DNA from: Pleodorina starrii
Lineage: Eukaryota > Chlorophyta > Chlorophyceae > Chlamydomonadales > Volvocaceae
Direction: 5' to 3'
Assembly (NCBI GenBank): GCA_030267565.1
Contig: BRXU01000015.1
Coordinates: 619,001-683,000, forward strand
Length of the DNA stretch: 64,000 nucleotides
The notes under the pieces: model-generated
The model's database searches: none
What the model was told of the DNA's origin: nothing
Seen by the model: only the letters and a program-made list of their open reading frames with translations
Shown: in pieces, positions 1 to 11,700 of the stretch
Layout of the letters: every line of letters starts with the position of its first letter
Numbering within the stretch: position 1 is the stretch's first letter
Made by a program: the position numbers and the translations under genes

Positions 1-2780
1 CGCGAGGCGGGATGGCTGCGGGTGCACCTGCGGCATCTGCACATGCGCGGGCGCCTGCAAGTGCATCTGCGCCGGCAGGCCGGGGGACGGCGGCTGAAGC
101 TTCATGGACGCCGGGCTCTGTAGGTGGTGGTGTAGCAGGCCCTGCTGCGACCCCAGCGGATTTGTGCTGGCGCCCGCCATGCAGCTGCCCTGGTGCGAAA
201 CCGACGGCGCTTGCATCAGGCCGCTTGGCTGCTGCTGCTGCAGCAGCTGCTGCTGCTGAAATTTCAGCAGCTGCTGCTGCTGAAATTGCTGCTGCTGGCC
301 CGACACGGTCGACGCGTCCGCCATGACGCTGGGCGCCGTGGAGTTGCAGTCCGACTTCTCGTCCTGCCCGCTCGTGGACAGTGCGGCGGTGAGGATGGTG
401 TGAACCTCCTCCGGTGTCTGGCGCAGCTCGTCTGCGGGTGCGCGGAGAACCCCCAGGGAAGGTCATGGGCCCAGGCCTTTCTGGATTCACACGCGCGGCG
501 TAACATGCTGCACGCGAATTGACACGCAAGGGCGAGGCTTCCCTGTAACTCGATACCGGCGCGCTGACTTGTCGGCGGCCAGCATAACGACTCACCAACG
601 GGGTGCTCCATGGCCAGATAAGCTGCGTTCAGCAGCACTGCGCCTGGCGGCAGCTTCTCCTGGAACCAGGGGTGCGCCATAATGGCCGGCAGCTTGCTTC
701 GCTGGCTGGGCGCGGAGACCAGGATGTGGCGGACCAAATCCAGCGCCTGCGGATAGAGCTCCTCCGCGCCCAGCGGGACCTGCGAAAGGTGGTGCCCAGC
801 CCGTGACAGGTTTGAATGAAAAGGACCAGGATGTGAGTGGTGGGGGTCGGGCCGGAATGTGAGTCCGGTCCTTACAGTCGGTTGGTTGGACGGCGTGCCG
901 GTACTAACATTTGCCGTGACAACCGCTGCCGTCCGCGCATCGGCGAAAAGGTGTTCGCAGTGCCCGCCCTTGGCCTCACCTGCACGTTTCCACGCACGGC
1001 GTTCTCGATCAGCTTCATGACCTGCGTGTACCGAGTCCGCGGGGCAGCGGTTGGAGGTTACGTTACTTCAGCTGCGAGGACGGTGTTTAAGAGCGGGTCA
1101 GCTGCTGCCAAGTTCCGGCATCCCGGCAGTCATCCCTTGGCAGCGCGGCCGGCTACCGCCGCAGCCGCCACCACCCACCTGCGCGTGCTTGCGATGCTGC
1201 GTGTCCTCAACGGAGAGGAAAGGGTGGCACCCGAAGAGCATAACGAACAGGACCACGCCACACGACCACACGTCAGCGGCCTCGGCGTCGTACACCTGCG
1301 GCAGCAGCGGGGCGCCGCCAAGGAACTGTTGCCGGCCACCTTTGCGTGCGATGCGAAGCAGTCCGCACCCGGATGCGCCGTCTGGCTCTTAAACACTCTG
1401 GCGCTCACACAGCAGGTCCCGCGCAGCCTAGAGTTGCATCCCTCTGCCGCCGTCCCGACGAGCGCTTCACCGGCGGCTTTCCTCTCGACCCAATTCCCTC
1501 CTCTGACCTGACCCGGAACGTTCGTAAATATCTCGGGCGCCGTGAACAAAGCCGTGCCGATTTGGGTTTGCGGCTCCGAGTCGTCAAACTTGTCCTTCGA
1601 AAAGCCGAAGTCACAAAGCTTAACCAGCGGCAGATGGCCCTCCTGGAAACAGAAAGGGCCATAAGGTACGCGGGTGCACGGGTCAGAGGCATCGTCAGGG
1701 AAGAACTAGGTAGCGAATCTCACAAGCCCAAATACTTCCACCATTTCATGGCCTGCTGAGGCCAAAGGCGGCGCTTTGTTCCCATCTTTACCTAGTACCC
1801 TTGGCTCAGGGCTCTACACCGACCTGCAGGAGGATATTCGCCAGCTTGATGTCCCGGTTGACTTTTCCCTTTTTGTGACAGAAGTCCACGGCGATCACCA
1901 ACTGCTGAAAAATGAAGCGCGCCACATCCTCAGGCAGCTTACCCCCGGCAGCCTGCAGAGGACAGGGGGGCAAAGGCCTGGGACCCAGTGCATGCACCGC
2001 GAACCCCAAGGAGGTCTTGACCCGACAGGCACGGCCCCACGGTTCCCGCTCGCACCTCCAGGTAGTGCTGCAGGTTCGTTCCGTTGACATACTCCATGAC
2101 GACCGCCAGGTACGACGGCGTGAGGAAGACTTCATGGAACTCCACGATGTGAGGGTGTTTGCAGAGGGATAATTGCTGGTGGTTGAGGGTTTCACGCAGC
2201 ACATACTTGTGGAAACCCCGACTCCAGCCCCGGTCGATGTATCTGCGGCCTCAAGCGGTCATGGTGGAGTGTCGCACGCGAGATGTTCTCAGCCAGCATG
2301 GTCGTTGGGACGAGTAAGTTGCAGACGTGCTTCGACGCCAAAGAAGGGCCGGAGATAGCACACGGCTTCACAACAAAGCCGCACCGTAGTACAACGCTCG
2401 CTATGCACTTGGCTCGAAACGCCGCTTGTTACAGGTATCGGAGAAAGGCTTGCATGAACACCTGCTTCCATCCACGCGCAAGGACCCGCAACTTGCAGGC
2501 CGCGAACCCATGGGTTCGGGCAAGACCATGAAAGGTATACAGCGTGTAGGCTCATATTTACAACTAGTTCAATGCAAGGCAATTACAAATCCGCAACTCA
2601 CTTGATAGCTACGCGCTGTTTGTGCAAGTTGTCATACGCCAGTTGAACGAACCCCTGGCCGCCCTTGCCCAAGAACTTCAGAGTCTGAAACCTTGGTGCG
2701 GTCAGCGTATCCCATGTGGGTTGAGGTAGCTGTCCTGTATGTGGAGGCTGCTGATGAGAGGTTGGCGTCGATACGCTCAT
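1..2780 (-). CDS. SnRK2-like serine/threonine protein kinase (3' end truncated by window)
   Basis: Phase-compatible exons (minus): 2780-2602, 2242-2056, 1952-1824, 1642-1508, 1295-1179, 1021-980, 779-596, 431 to beyond 1; 468 codons visible. The protein starts MSVSTPTSHQQPP. A glycine loop (LGKGGQGFVQLA) and VAIK lysine (about residue 60) precede VMEYVNG, the catalytic loop KVNRDIKLANILL, an intact CDFGFSK and FTAPEIF, then ADVWSCGVVLFVMLFGCHPF and a C-lobe ending AHPWFQEKLP. The order and wording match plant SnRK2 kinases (stress, ABA and nutrient signalling); in Chlamydomonas members act in sulfur starvation. HRD is replaced by NRD but the catalytic Asp stays, so it is probably active. After the kinase domain comes a tail with several Gln runs and Leu (about residues 360-420), then Pro/Gln/His-rich sequence leaving the window. 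The true C-terminus is not visible. Which SnRK2 member it is cannot be told from here. Confidence 0.85.
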
Positions 2781-4312
2781 TGCACACAGTGGGACAGGTT
2801 TACGTCATCGTTCAGGTATTTGCATCAGAAACAAAGGTTGTATTGTAGATCGAGGAGAGTATTTGGCGTAGTGAGCGCCGTAAAGATTTTAGCCGCGATT
2901 GCGCCACCGTGATTGCCATTCATGGGCCAACGTTAAGCTTTCTTGACACAAACCGTTTCGTGCCGCAGTGCTACAACAACTCATCAGAAAAACAGAGTAA
3001 TGTAATGATGACAAGATGTTGCCGTAGCCTCAAAAGAGTGACGTAATATTTTCGGCGTTTTCATGTATGCGTCATAGTTATGCATGTGTAGACTATGCAA
3101 ATTGTTGCAGCATTTAAATTAAGCATTCTTTGATGCAAAATGCTTGGGTAAATGTGCAACTTTGCATGTATACAGCTCGCAAATTCCATGTGTAATTCCA
3201 TGTGTGTGCAGCCATTCCTCTCCATACTGCTGATCAAGCTTCGGTTTGTAGATATTTATCGCTGCACGTCGGTTGGGATTTCGGCGAGGCGTCACGCCTG
3301 GTCACGCCAGGTCACGCACTCACGCTATGCGCCACCAGCCCCGATGCAGCACCTGCTCCCGTCCTCAGGGGCAACCTTTGAACTAAACTCAGCGCCTGGG
3401 GCGTGCCAGCAGGGCTCTGGTTGGAACCTTTTGAGGCGAGAACGTGTCCTCTGCAACTGTCTGCAAAGCATCTTCGCTTCTTCGGCTTGCCCTCTGTAAC
3501 ACACTTATCGCCCTAGAAATTGCGGCGATTGTTATAGAGACGGAGGACGGCGCGATAATGCCATGGGTGTCTGAAGAGCGACCTACGAACCACGAACCTA
3601 CGAACGACCCTACGAACTGCTCGAAGATTGCGCCAGTGCACTCTCTCGCAATTGGTTTCCCAGGGTTTCCCGAACCGCCATAACCGGACCCGAGGCATAA
3701 TTTTGCAGTCAGGGGCTCAACCGCATCAGGCATGTTTTGGACCCATTAGATGAGCATCCTTGCAATAAAACTGTGAACGGCTGTGTACAAGCGTATTGAC
3801 CATGTACGGGACCAACCGGCGGGCCGCGGACTGGCTCACGACTCTCGGGGCCAGCTTGCATGGCAGCGGGCTGGTTGTGTCCATTTAGCAACCGCTGTCC
3901 CGTCCGCGTCCACGAGCATACCGCATGCGGAAACAGTCTCCGCCATGGCTCCGCGCAAAGATCATCTCAGCTCAGGATCTGAACCGCCCAACACGACAGG
4001 TAGGTGCAGCTCCAAAACGTCTCCCACTATGCACTGCAAACACACATTTTCCTCGAGTTTTCTTCCCCGCCTTCGTATCACGACGCATCTAACCGCACCC
4101 AACAGCCCAATCGCAGAACGTGGTCGCCCTACGCAGCGTCGAAGGCCCGTGAGCGACAGCATGAATCGGTTTGCAGTGGACCCGGAGGATCGCCGGTGCA
4201 TACCGCGCCTGACACCGTCGCGACCGAAAACCTAAGTTGGGCAGACTGGTCCATGCGTACCACCGCGACGCAAGTCTATCGATGGGGAAGCGACCCCGCG
4301 GGGTAGAATTGT
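2781..4312. other. Intergenic region upstream of the SnRK2-like kinase
   Basis: No supportable gene. The part nearest the kinase start (about 2800-3150) is clearly more AT-rich than the exons and is the likely kinase promoter. Short open frames around 3150-4300 on both strands lack recognisable protein content or coherent splicing. The far end would hold the 3' UTR of the next minus-strand gene. Confidence 0.4.
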
Positions 4313-5696
4313 TTAGTCCAAGGATAAGAGCTTCATCGTCCGAAGAAACGCTGGCTCGCTGCGAATGAGGCCGCCAATGCTGCTGCATCCCTCGTAGAAC
4401 GGCACGAGCCCCATCGAGCAGAGCTCGGAAAGCGGATCTTTAGCGCCACGGCGGCAAGTACCTTCCAGTCCCGTACTCAACCCCCAACACCCCCGCTCGC
4501 CCCAGCGCACAGTAAGGCAAGGCCAAGACTTGAGCCGCACACACAAAAATAGCCAAACGAAAGTCCCCGGATACGATCCGTTTCCCTTAATGATCTCCAT
4601 CGCCCGTACCCGTGAAGATTTGCTGCCACATGTCCAGAAATGTATACATCTCGGCTAGAGCCGCGCCAGGACGGCGCTACGGTGGACTACGACCTACCAA
4701 CCGACCGTGCAAGTGAAATCCTCCGGCCCGAACATCCGCTGCCCGATAAGGCAGAGCGCTTCATCTCGAGAAAACGCTGCCGGTCGAAGTAGCACTTCAT
4801 GAAGACCCAGTGCCTTATGCCACCTTCTTCCTTAGCCCGCCGTGAAGACCTGGCGTGCGAAGGCCGGGCGTGTCCCGGTACAGTTTCTCCGCGTAGGCGC
4901 CCCCCCCGCCCGTGCCCAGCACGTCCCCGTTTTCGCTGCCAGCATTCATTGCGGCTGCGTTCCTGGCCATTTCATGCATCCGTTCCACCTCCACAGAGCG
5001 TCGAGCTTGAGCCTGCCTGTTTGCCGGTGCCGACCGGGCCTCAAGCACTGCCATATGAGCTGCGAAAGACGGGGACACGGTGCAAGGTCAGGGACTCTTT
5101 GCGAGCTACAAGCATCCCGCTGCGCAGCAAACACAAACCAAGGAGCCGGGTAATTTTGACGACATGCGAGGCGAAGGTGGCGCGGATGGGCAACAGATGC
5201 GATCTCGGTTAACCTTGCGGGTATCGGGCAACAATGTCCAACAACTTGTTAATTCATGCGCTGTCTGCGAGCATGCTAGCGCTATAGCCGGGTCAGCGGT
5301 GTGGTCGGCCCCCTACCTCCACCCCGCACGCAGAACAGAGCCCAACATAAAACGCAGCCGGATCGGTTAGCCTACCATTCTTGTCAATGCGGTTTCCGAT
5401 GTCGATAATGACCCACAGCACGATAGAAACCGCCATGACTATGGTGCTAACAATTAGCATAAGGCCCTCCTGGTACGGTATGTCCATGCCTGTTGGAGTT
5501 ACCCAACGACATTCCAGGCATGGCAGCATGGGGAAGATGTCATGTGGGTGCGCAAGCGCAACTTGCGCGACGCAGGTAATAGCCGAGGCTCCACGGTTGT
5601 ACCTGTTGTCCAGCGGACAAGGTCAGCGACTCCTTGGCCCATATTCACAATAAAAGCAGGTAAGGGCTTCGTTGGAAGAAAGCCTTGAGGATTCAT
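4313..5696 (-). CDS. Small single-pass membrane protein, unknown function
   Basis: I do not recognise the family. Exons 5696-5603, 5489-5376 and 5059 onward join in phase with good GT/AG sites. Exon 1 gives MNPQGFLPTKPLPAFIVNMG...VRWTT. Exon 2 carries one hydrophobic helix (LMLIVSTIVMAVSIVLWVII, about residues 41-60) followed by DIGNRIDKN. Exon 3 is a charged, Met/Ala-rich stretch (RRSVEVERMHEMARNAAAMN) with a Gly run. Read straight through, exon 3 stops at 4815, giving 150 residues. An alternative leaves exon 3 at 4850 and adds 4776-4706, 4649-4610 and 4461-4313, again in phase, giving 225 residues ending FLRTMKLLSLD. Those added peptides (for example LCLIGQRMFGPEDFTC and YTFLDMWQQIF) look protein-like, so I prefer the longer model, but its introns are short (56-148 bp) and it is less certain. 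The core 5696-4850 is the firm part. Confidence 0.5.
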
Positions 5697-7660
5697 TTTT
5701 CTAGAAACGCAGCGTTCGGCAGCCTTCGGAGGAGTGAGCTCAACGTGTTTATCTACGTTATGTTTACAGATCCGTTAAAATTATTAGTTGACCTGACCTA
5801 CAGAATTATGATGCAGGGAAACGCCTTTCCAGCAAGGCTGATCAGTCCAGAGTCCACAGTCGCCACAAGTAGCAACTATAGATTGTCACCTGGCAGTTTA
5901 CAGAGTTTCTGAACGCAGGGGACTGCCTGCGGAAACTGATGTGCTGTGTATGTGGCCGAGTAATAACGCGACGCCCGTACTCCCGTACCGGTACACACAT
6001 TTGACGATTAATAATGTTCCATATGGTGTTGCAGTTTCAATCTGGATACATATCGCACTCTGTCAACCACACACTGAGCACCACACACTGGTTGATTCAG
6101 TGCGCACTCGTAAGGCCTTGGTCGACGACGACGACGCAAGAGCCCGCATGCTGCCCGGACGCTGCCCGCAGCAGCCCGCATTCCTGCAAATCACTTCCAC
6201 GCACTTAGCTCTATACAATTCTCATGTGTCAGAGTATATGATCATGAAGATGCTGTGAGCGTGGGAAGCTGCTGACCCGACGCCAGCGTGCCTGACGCGC
6301 GTGCTGACGGACCTGCCGCACAGCAGGGCCAGGCAGGGCCGACCTCCTGACCTGGCTGACCTGCATGATGCTGCGCATCAGCCATCGAGAGTCGCGCGGC
6401 GAAGTAACGTTATCCGCATGATATTGGCTGCATAGAAGCAACATGGCCGTATACTTCAGACCTTCACTACTCTGTCGGCCGAAGCCGCTGTGGTGGTAAC
6501 GGCACGGCGCCTCGGCGCTCGACCCGGAAGCAAGGTTCCCGCAGAATCCCGCGAGAATCCCCCGGGCCCCAACGCGCAGACCTTTCCGGCAACTGTCACA
6601 ACTCTTATCTGCACGGCGTGCGAATTGTCCTGCGCGCGCTTATACGATGAAAAAAGGGAGTTAGGTACCCACTCCGTACGAGCTTGCACTGCTTGCCATC
6701 GGGGATGGCTGATATTAGGTTAATGGGCTGGTACAAGGGGTGCATGGTGTCTCATCACACAGGTCCGTCCTCTCGTCGCGGCTCCATCGGTGAGACGTGC
6801 CCGTCGGTTGGGGGTTAGCCGTACCGACGACTCAGCATGCACCCGCTCGCGGAGCGGGCGATTCCTTTTGCGAGTCTGTGGCCGACGCTTGCCAGTGCGC
6901 CTCGGCACTGAATAAGCACGTCAAAACACGTCCACCTGCACTGCGTCGACTGGGTCCGCACGCACGCGACGTCAGCCCAGCAGCCATCGCTCATTCTGTA
7001 CACGAGTAACCGGTCAGTACGTATGTAGATGGGCCCCGCCATTTCCCGGTTTCGAGGAAGCTGACACCCCTTGTCATTTCCGGTCCCGGCCCAGTCTTCC
7101 GCATCCGAAACGAGCCACTGATTGCCCTTTTGTATCGCACATTGTACGCAGTGATCTGCATGACCACTGCCCGTATGTACTGCCCTGGAAATGCTTGTCC
7201 TGGGCCTCCACGCCCTTAATCCCCCACGGCCATTCACGCGAAGGTGCTTCTTATGATGCACCGTTGCACCCTTCGTTTGCGCCGCAGATACGCGACGGGT
7301 TTCAAGTAAAACCTTACTGTCTTGCGCGTTCCGTCTGCTGCCCATGGACCGCTGCTTTGTAGCCGGTATGTAGCCGGTGGTGTGTGGTCCCGCACGTAGG
7401 GGTCCCACGCGTTCCCTTCCCTGAGGGTACCAACGGAGTGTGGTGTCACGGAATAGACAGGAGTCGGCCCTCGGATTGACGCGAACTAGTTAGTCGCCCT
7501 TCGGATTGACAGAGTTGCCCATAAGATTGCCTATCGGCAGAATCGGCGGATTTACAGGCCGCATCCTGGAGATACATGCTGCCATCCGGGGATTTCTTCG
7601 CGTCTGTGAATATCGCTACAGGTAGGAGCCTGTAGGAGTTGGCATAGTGCGTCCGCCAGG
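5697..7660. other. Intergenic region, no supportable gene
   Basis: Between the minus-strand membrane protein start and the tandem duplication. A minus-strand open frame at 6815-7408 (197 codons) shows no recognisable domain, and its composition is not like the coding exons elsewhere. The part next to 5696 should contain the promoter of the small membrane protein. Confidence 0.35.
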
Positions 7661-8051
7661 TGGCCGACGTCAATGCTACTCCCGTCTTCCAAATACGCAA
7701 TCATGGCCGCAGCTGCAGGTGCATCAAACGAAATGCCGGACCCGACGAAATAAATTGTCTGAGGATGCACGGCCGGCCAATGCTTGTCGGGAAGCAGCAG
7801 CGCCTTGTCAAGATCCAGGTTGACTTTATGCAGAACTAGCCGGCAGAGAAACTCATTCGGGGGTGCCGAATCATGGTGAGGGACCGGTGCGCTTGTAGGT
7901 CGTACTATTTTGGAAAATAGTACGGCACGCATGCTCCAGCGCTGTTCCCGCGCTGGAGCACATAAAAGGTATTCACATAACTTGTTGGCCTTGCATCGGT
8001 TCGTTATATGTGCCCCAGCAGCTTTGGTCACTTTGGCAGCTGTTCATAAGT
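7661..8051. repeat. Tandem duplication, copy A
   Basis: About 390 bp beginning TGGCCGACGTCAATG and ending CAGCTGTTCATAAGT is repeated nearly identically at 8090-8495. On the minus strand copy A lies inside a 159-codon open frame (8031-7552) containing the peptide YFVGSGISFDAPAAAAMIAY, which I do not recognise. It could be an exon, a fragment of a mobile element, or chance. Confidence 0.85.
7902..7960. other. Two adjacent inverted repeats (hairpins) in copy A
   Basis: GTACTATTTT at 7902-7911 pairs perfectly with AAAATAGTAC at 7914-7923 across a 2-nt loop. Directly after it, TGCTCCAGCG at 7932-7941 pairs with CGCTGGAGCA at 7951-7960 across a 9-nt loop. Copy B keeps the first almost perfectly (one change near the loop) but has lost the right arm of the second. 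Confidence 0.8.
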
Positions 8052-8089
8052 GGACATGACCACGCAATCCTCTGAGCCATTATGCGACG

Positions 8090-8495
8090 TGGCCGACGTC
8101 AATGGTACTCCCGTCTTCCAAATACGCAATCATGGCCGCAGCTGCAGGTGCATCAAACGAAATGCCGGACCCGACGAAATAAATTGTCTGAGGATGCATG
8201 GCCGGCCCAGGCCGGCCAATGCTTGTCGAGAAGCAGCAGCGCCTTGTCAAGACCCATGTTGACTTTATGCAGAACTAGCCGGCAGAGAAACTCATTCGGG
8301 GGTGCCGAACCATGGTGAGGGACCGCGGACCGGTGCGCTTGTAGGTCGTACTATTTCGGAAAATAGTACGGCACGCATGCTCCAGCGCTGTTCATGCGCA
8401 CATAAAAGGTATTCACATAACTTGGCCTTGTATCGATTCGTTATACCGGTATGAGCCCCAGCAAGTTTGGTCCCTTAGGCAGCTATTTCATAAGT
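8090..8495. repeat. Tandem duplication, copy B
   Basis: Second copy of 7661-8051, separated from it by 38 bp. It differs by scattered substitutions, a 10-bp insertion near 8208 that duplicates GGCC-rich sequence, and a deletion that removes the second hairpin. The 10-bp insertion shifts the frame that is open in copy A, so both copies cannot encode the same peptide. Confidence 0.85.
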
Positions 8496-8777
8496 CAAAA
8501 GCACAAAAGGACGTTGATTTCGCTTTGCTTGCAGTACAAGGGCCTGAACGGTGAACGGTGAACGCTTCACCCTCTTTGATCCATTCTGGACCAAACCGGG
8601 TAACACGGTACGAGGCAGTATGAGTTTGGATACCTATTAATTGTTGATAACGATTGTGAAGTCGTGCATATGAGGTCAGCCGTTTTTTCCATGTGTACGA
8701 CACACGCGATGTTGAAGGGGCGCACAGCATCCAACCTGCCACGCATTTAGCACAATTAGAAATAGGGGTGGACTAGC

Positions 8778-11700
8778 ATGCCGACACGTGAAAAATGTCG
8801 CCCGTGGTTGCGCGCATGGGCTTGTTTTCGCCCCAGGGCAAAACACGACAGCGTCACTTGGCCGAAGAACGCTGTGCAGCATGGTTCTTGCTCCTGCAAC
8901 AAAAGCCTGTGTCGTGGATCAGAATCGGCCCCGGCTATGGCAACCGCCATTTGCGAGGAGGCGACATCAAGGCCTCGACCAGAGGGAAGCGCGACAGCAG
9001 CACGCTTATCGATTCTCCTGGAAAGCTTACCTCATTCCATTGACGACGCATCTGAGGAGTCGTTCCGGCAGCAGCCAGGCAGCGAACAACTCAACGAAAC
9101 GGACCTGTTCATGGCTTCCCTCCTCTCTGACGTAAAGGCTCAGGCGAGAGTGGTGACCACGTTAGATACAGCTGCTTCCATGCATGCAATTTTGGAAACA
9201 AGCCGGGACGAAGATGCTGCATCGGGTCCTGCGACAAGCGGTGAGAACTAGCTCTATGGGTTTAATGTGTTTATGACACCTTTGCCCCAGCGCGCCCTCC
9301 CGCTAAACGTGAACTTGTACCGCCTGCAGGCATGCCAACCTGCTCTTGTGAGAAGTCCCCAATGGGGACCTGCGAGCCGGCTCGACAGGGTTGCGAAGCC
9401 CCTAATACTTCACCACGTGCAGCATGCCACAGTCCCGCGGGCCGCCTTATTTGCCCGCCGGACCCCTGCAAGTCTCAGTTTTTAGACGGGGATCCGGAGA
9501 TGACATGCGCGGCCGGCCGGGGCTTATACGACATGGTGTCAACCTTGAGTGCCGAGGCCCGCTTGAGCAGCAACCCGGCCAAGGCCATGGCCGCGCCGGC
9601 CCAAAACAGCCGCGAGGTGTCCCCAGAATCCGCCTTCGGCATGACACCAGGAACACCCTCGCTGGTCCAGGGGTCCCCCACCAGCCTCATCTCCGACTTC
9701 CGCGGTGGGGGCCCGCCAAGCAGCGCTGAGCGTGTCGAGAATAAGTACTGCATCATGTTCACGTGCAAACCCATCCAGAACGGGCGGGTGTGCCACAGCG
9801 AGGGTCCGGCACAGCCACCCGCTTCCCAGCGCAGCGCCGATCCGATGGCGGGCACGGCCCAACAGGCTGGCCCAGCTGAGACTGTGACTGAGGAGCCGCT
9901 CGGACATGCCGAGGCGGCCGTCTGCGCAGCGGCGGCACCCTCCGGCGCTGCGGCGGTGATGTGCGCCCGCCGGGGCGCGTGCGATTACGACAGCACCGTC
10001 CTAATAAAAGCAGCCGACGAGGGCGCCGGCGGCGGCGAAGCCATCGCCACCGCAGCCGACGATGAGGACGACGCTGGCAGCATCCCCGCCACGGCGTCGC
10101 AGGCTGCTACCGCTGCCGCCGCAGCTTCTACCGCCGACGAGACCTCGGTTTGCGAGCTCCGCAGCGGGGCCCGCGGCGGCGGTGGTGGTGGTGGAACGGC
10201 TGCCGCAGTTCCCAGCAGAGCCGACGGCGATGGCGAGGGCGAGCCGGCCGCCCCGGGTGCGGTGCAGCCGCGCAAGGGGCTGCCCACACTGGTGCCGTCC
10301 CTGTTGGCCCTCCTGTCGGACTTCCCGGAGCTCCACTGCCTGGCGCCTCCGGGGACGCTTGGCGGCATATGGCTCGGTGAGCTCGCAACTGCAGCGCGCG
10401 TGCTGGCCTTGCCTGGCTCGGCGTGGAGTGCCTTGAAGGTGGTGCGCCTCCTCGGCCGACTTGCCCTGTGGGGTGGGCCGCCGGAGCGGCTGCTGCGCGT
10501 ACAGCTGGCTTGGCTGGCCGAACCGCAGGTCTTGAGATACCGTGGGCGCGGTTTGTGGAGGGCGCGGCGGTGACGGCAGTACGCGCCGTGCGTCTTTTCC
10601 GTACGCAGGAAATTGCTGCTGTGCATGTCTAGTACAACTGTACAAGGCATGTACAAGCAGTGGGAGCTCGTGGTGGTCATTCCAATATTCCACATCATGG
10701 GCGCCCCGCCGCGCGTATTTGGTATTTTGCCCTGTGCTGTACAGGCGACTGGCGAGGCATGCGCGTGGCCGTGAAGCTGACCTGCTGTGGCGAAGGTGAG
10801 CGGGGCCAGCACAGCTCCGCGCTGCGGCATGTGGCGTGCACGAGCGGCCTGCAGCACCCGAACCTGCTCAACGTGTACGATGTACGGCTGGCCAAGGCGG
10901 ACGAGGCGTCGCTGTCGGAGCTGGACCCGCCGCCGTTGCTGCGTCCGGGTTGGGCGGCGGGGCGGCGACCCACGGGTCGGTTGCAACGCTTCCTCGTGGC
11001 GCACGCCGAGCTCATGCCGCCAGGTGCGGCCGGGTACGGCGGTTCGCAGCGCGCGACGGAACCGACTCGCAATACCGTAGTGGTTGACAGTGCATGCGCC
11101 GTCGGACGGTGACCCACACCTGATGGATGTGCCTGGTGGCGGTGGTGGGTGCCCACGTACCATTGCCGCGGCACCAGATACGACGGCAACACGGCGCCAA
11201 CCCAGCCCTTGTTTCTCCAGGCTCTGAAGGCGCGCTTTGCCCTTGTGCGCGCTCCCCTCACAGTCGCGTGCCTTGCCATGCGCCTTGCACCCCAGCGCCA
11301 CCTCACCGCCGCTTATGCACAGTTTGCCTTACGGTACTTCGCCCCTGTGGCCCGCGCCGCGTGTGCCGCCCGCAGAGCCCACCTACCGCGGCGACGCTTC
11401 TCTGACCCTCTACCCGGGCGACCTCATTCCGCGGTGTCCGGCGCAGCTTACTCCCGGGCAGCAGGTACTGCTGGCAGTGCGGCCGCGCCTGGGAGACAGC
11501 GTCGTGGCGACGGTGATGGAGTACTGCGAAATGGTGAGCCGAGCATCCACGGCGGGGCGGGGCGCGGCACGGCGCGGTCGCGCGGTGGCGAGCGCGTTCG
11601 CGCTCTCATCTATCGTGCACACACTGCGTTTACCTGTACCGTGAGGCGCCTTCGCGCCAAGCCGGTGCGCCGCCGCTGCGCTGCTCCGGCCGGCGTCCCT

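Noticed and set aside
14..326. Plus-strand Ala-rich open frames over the first 500 bases
   Set aside because: They are antisense to the Gln-rich tail of the SnRK2-like kinase (CAG/CTG codons read as Ala/Leu).
6815..7408. 197-codon minus-strand open frame
   Set aside because: No domain, no matching neighbouring exons, and mixed composition unlike the coding exons of the window.
8031..8742. Possible minus-strand gene covering the tandem duplication
   Set aside because: A 10-bp insertion breaks the frame in copy B and I could not connect the open frame of copy A to other exons; listed as a repeat only.
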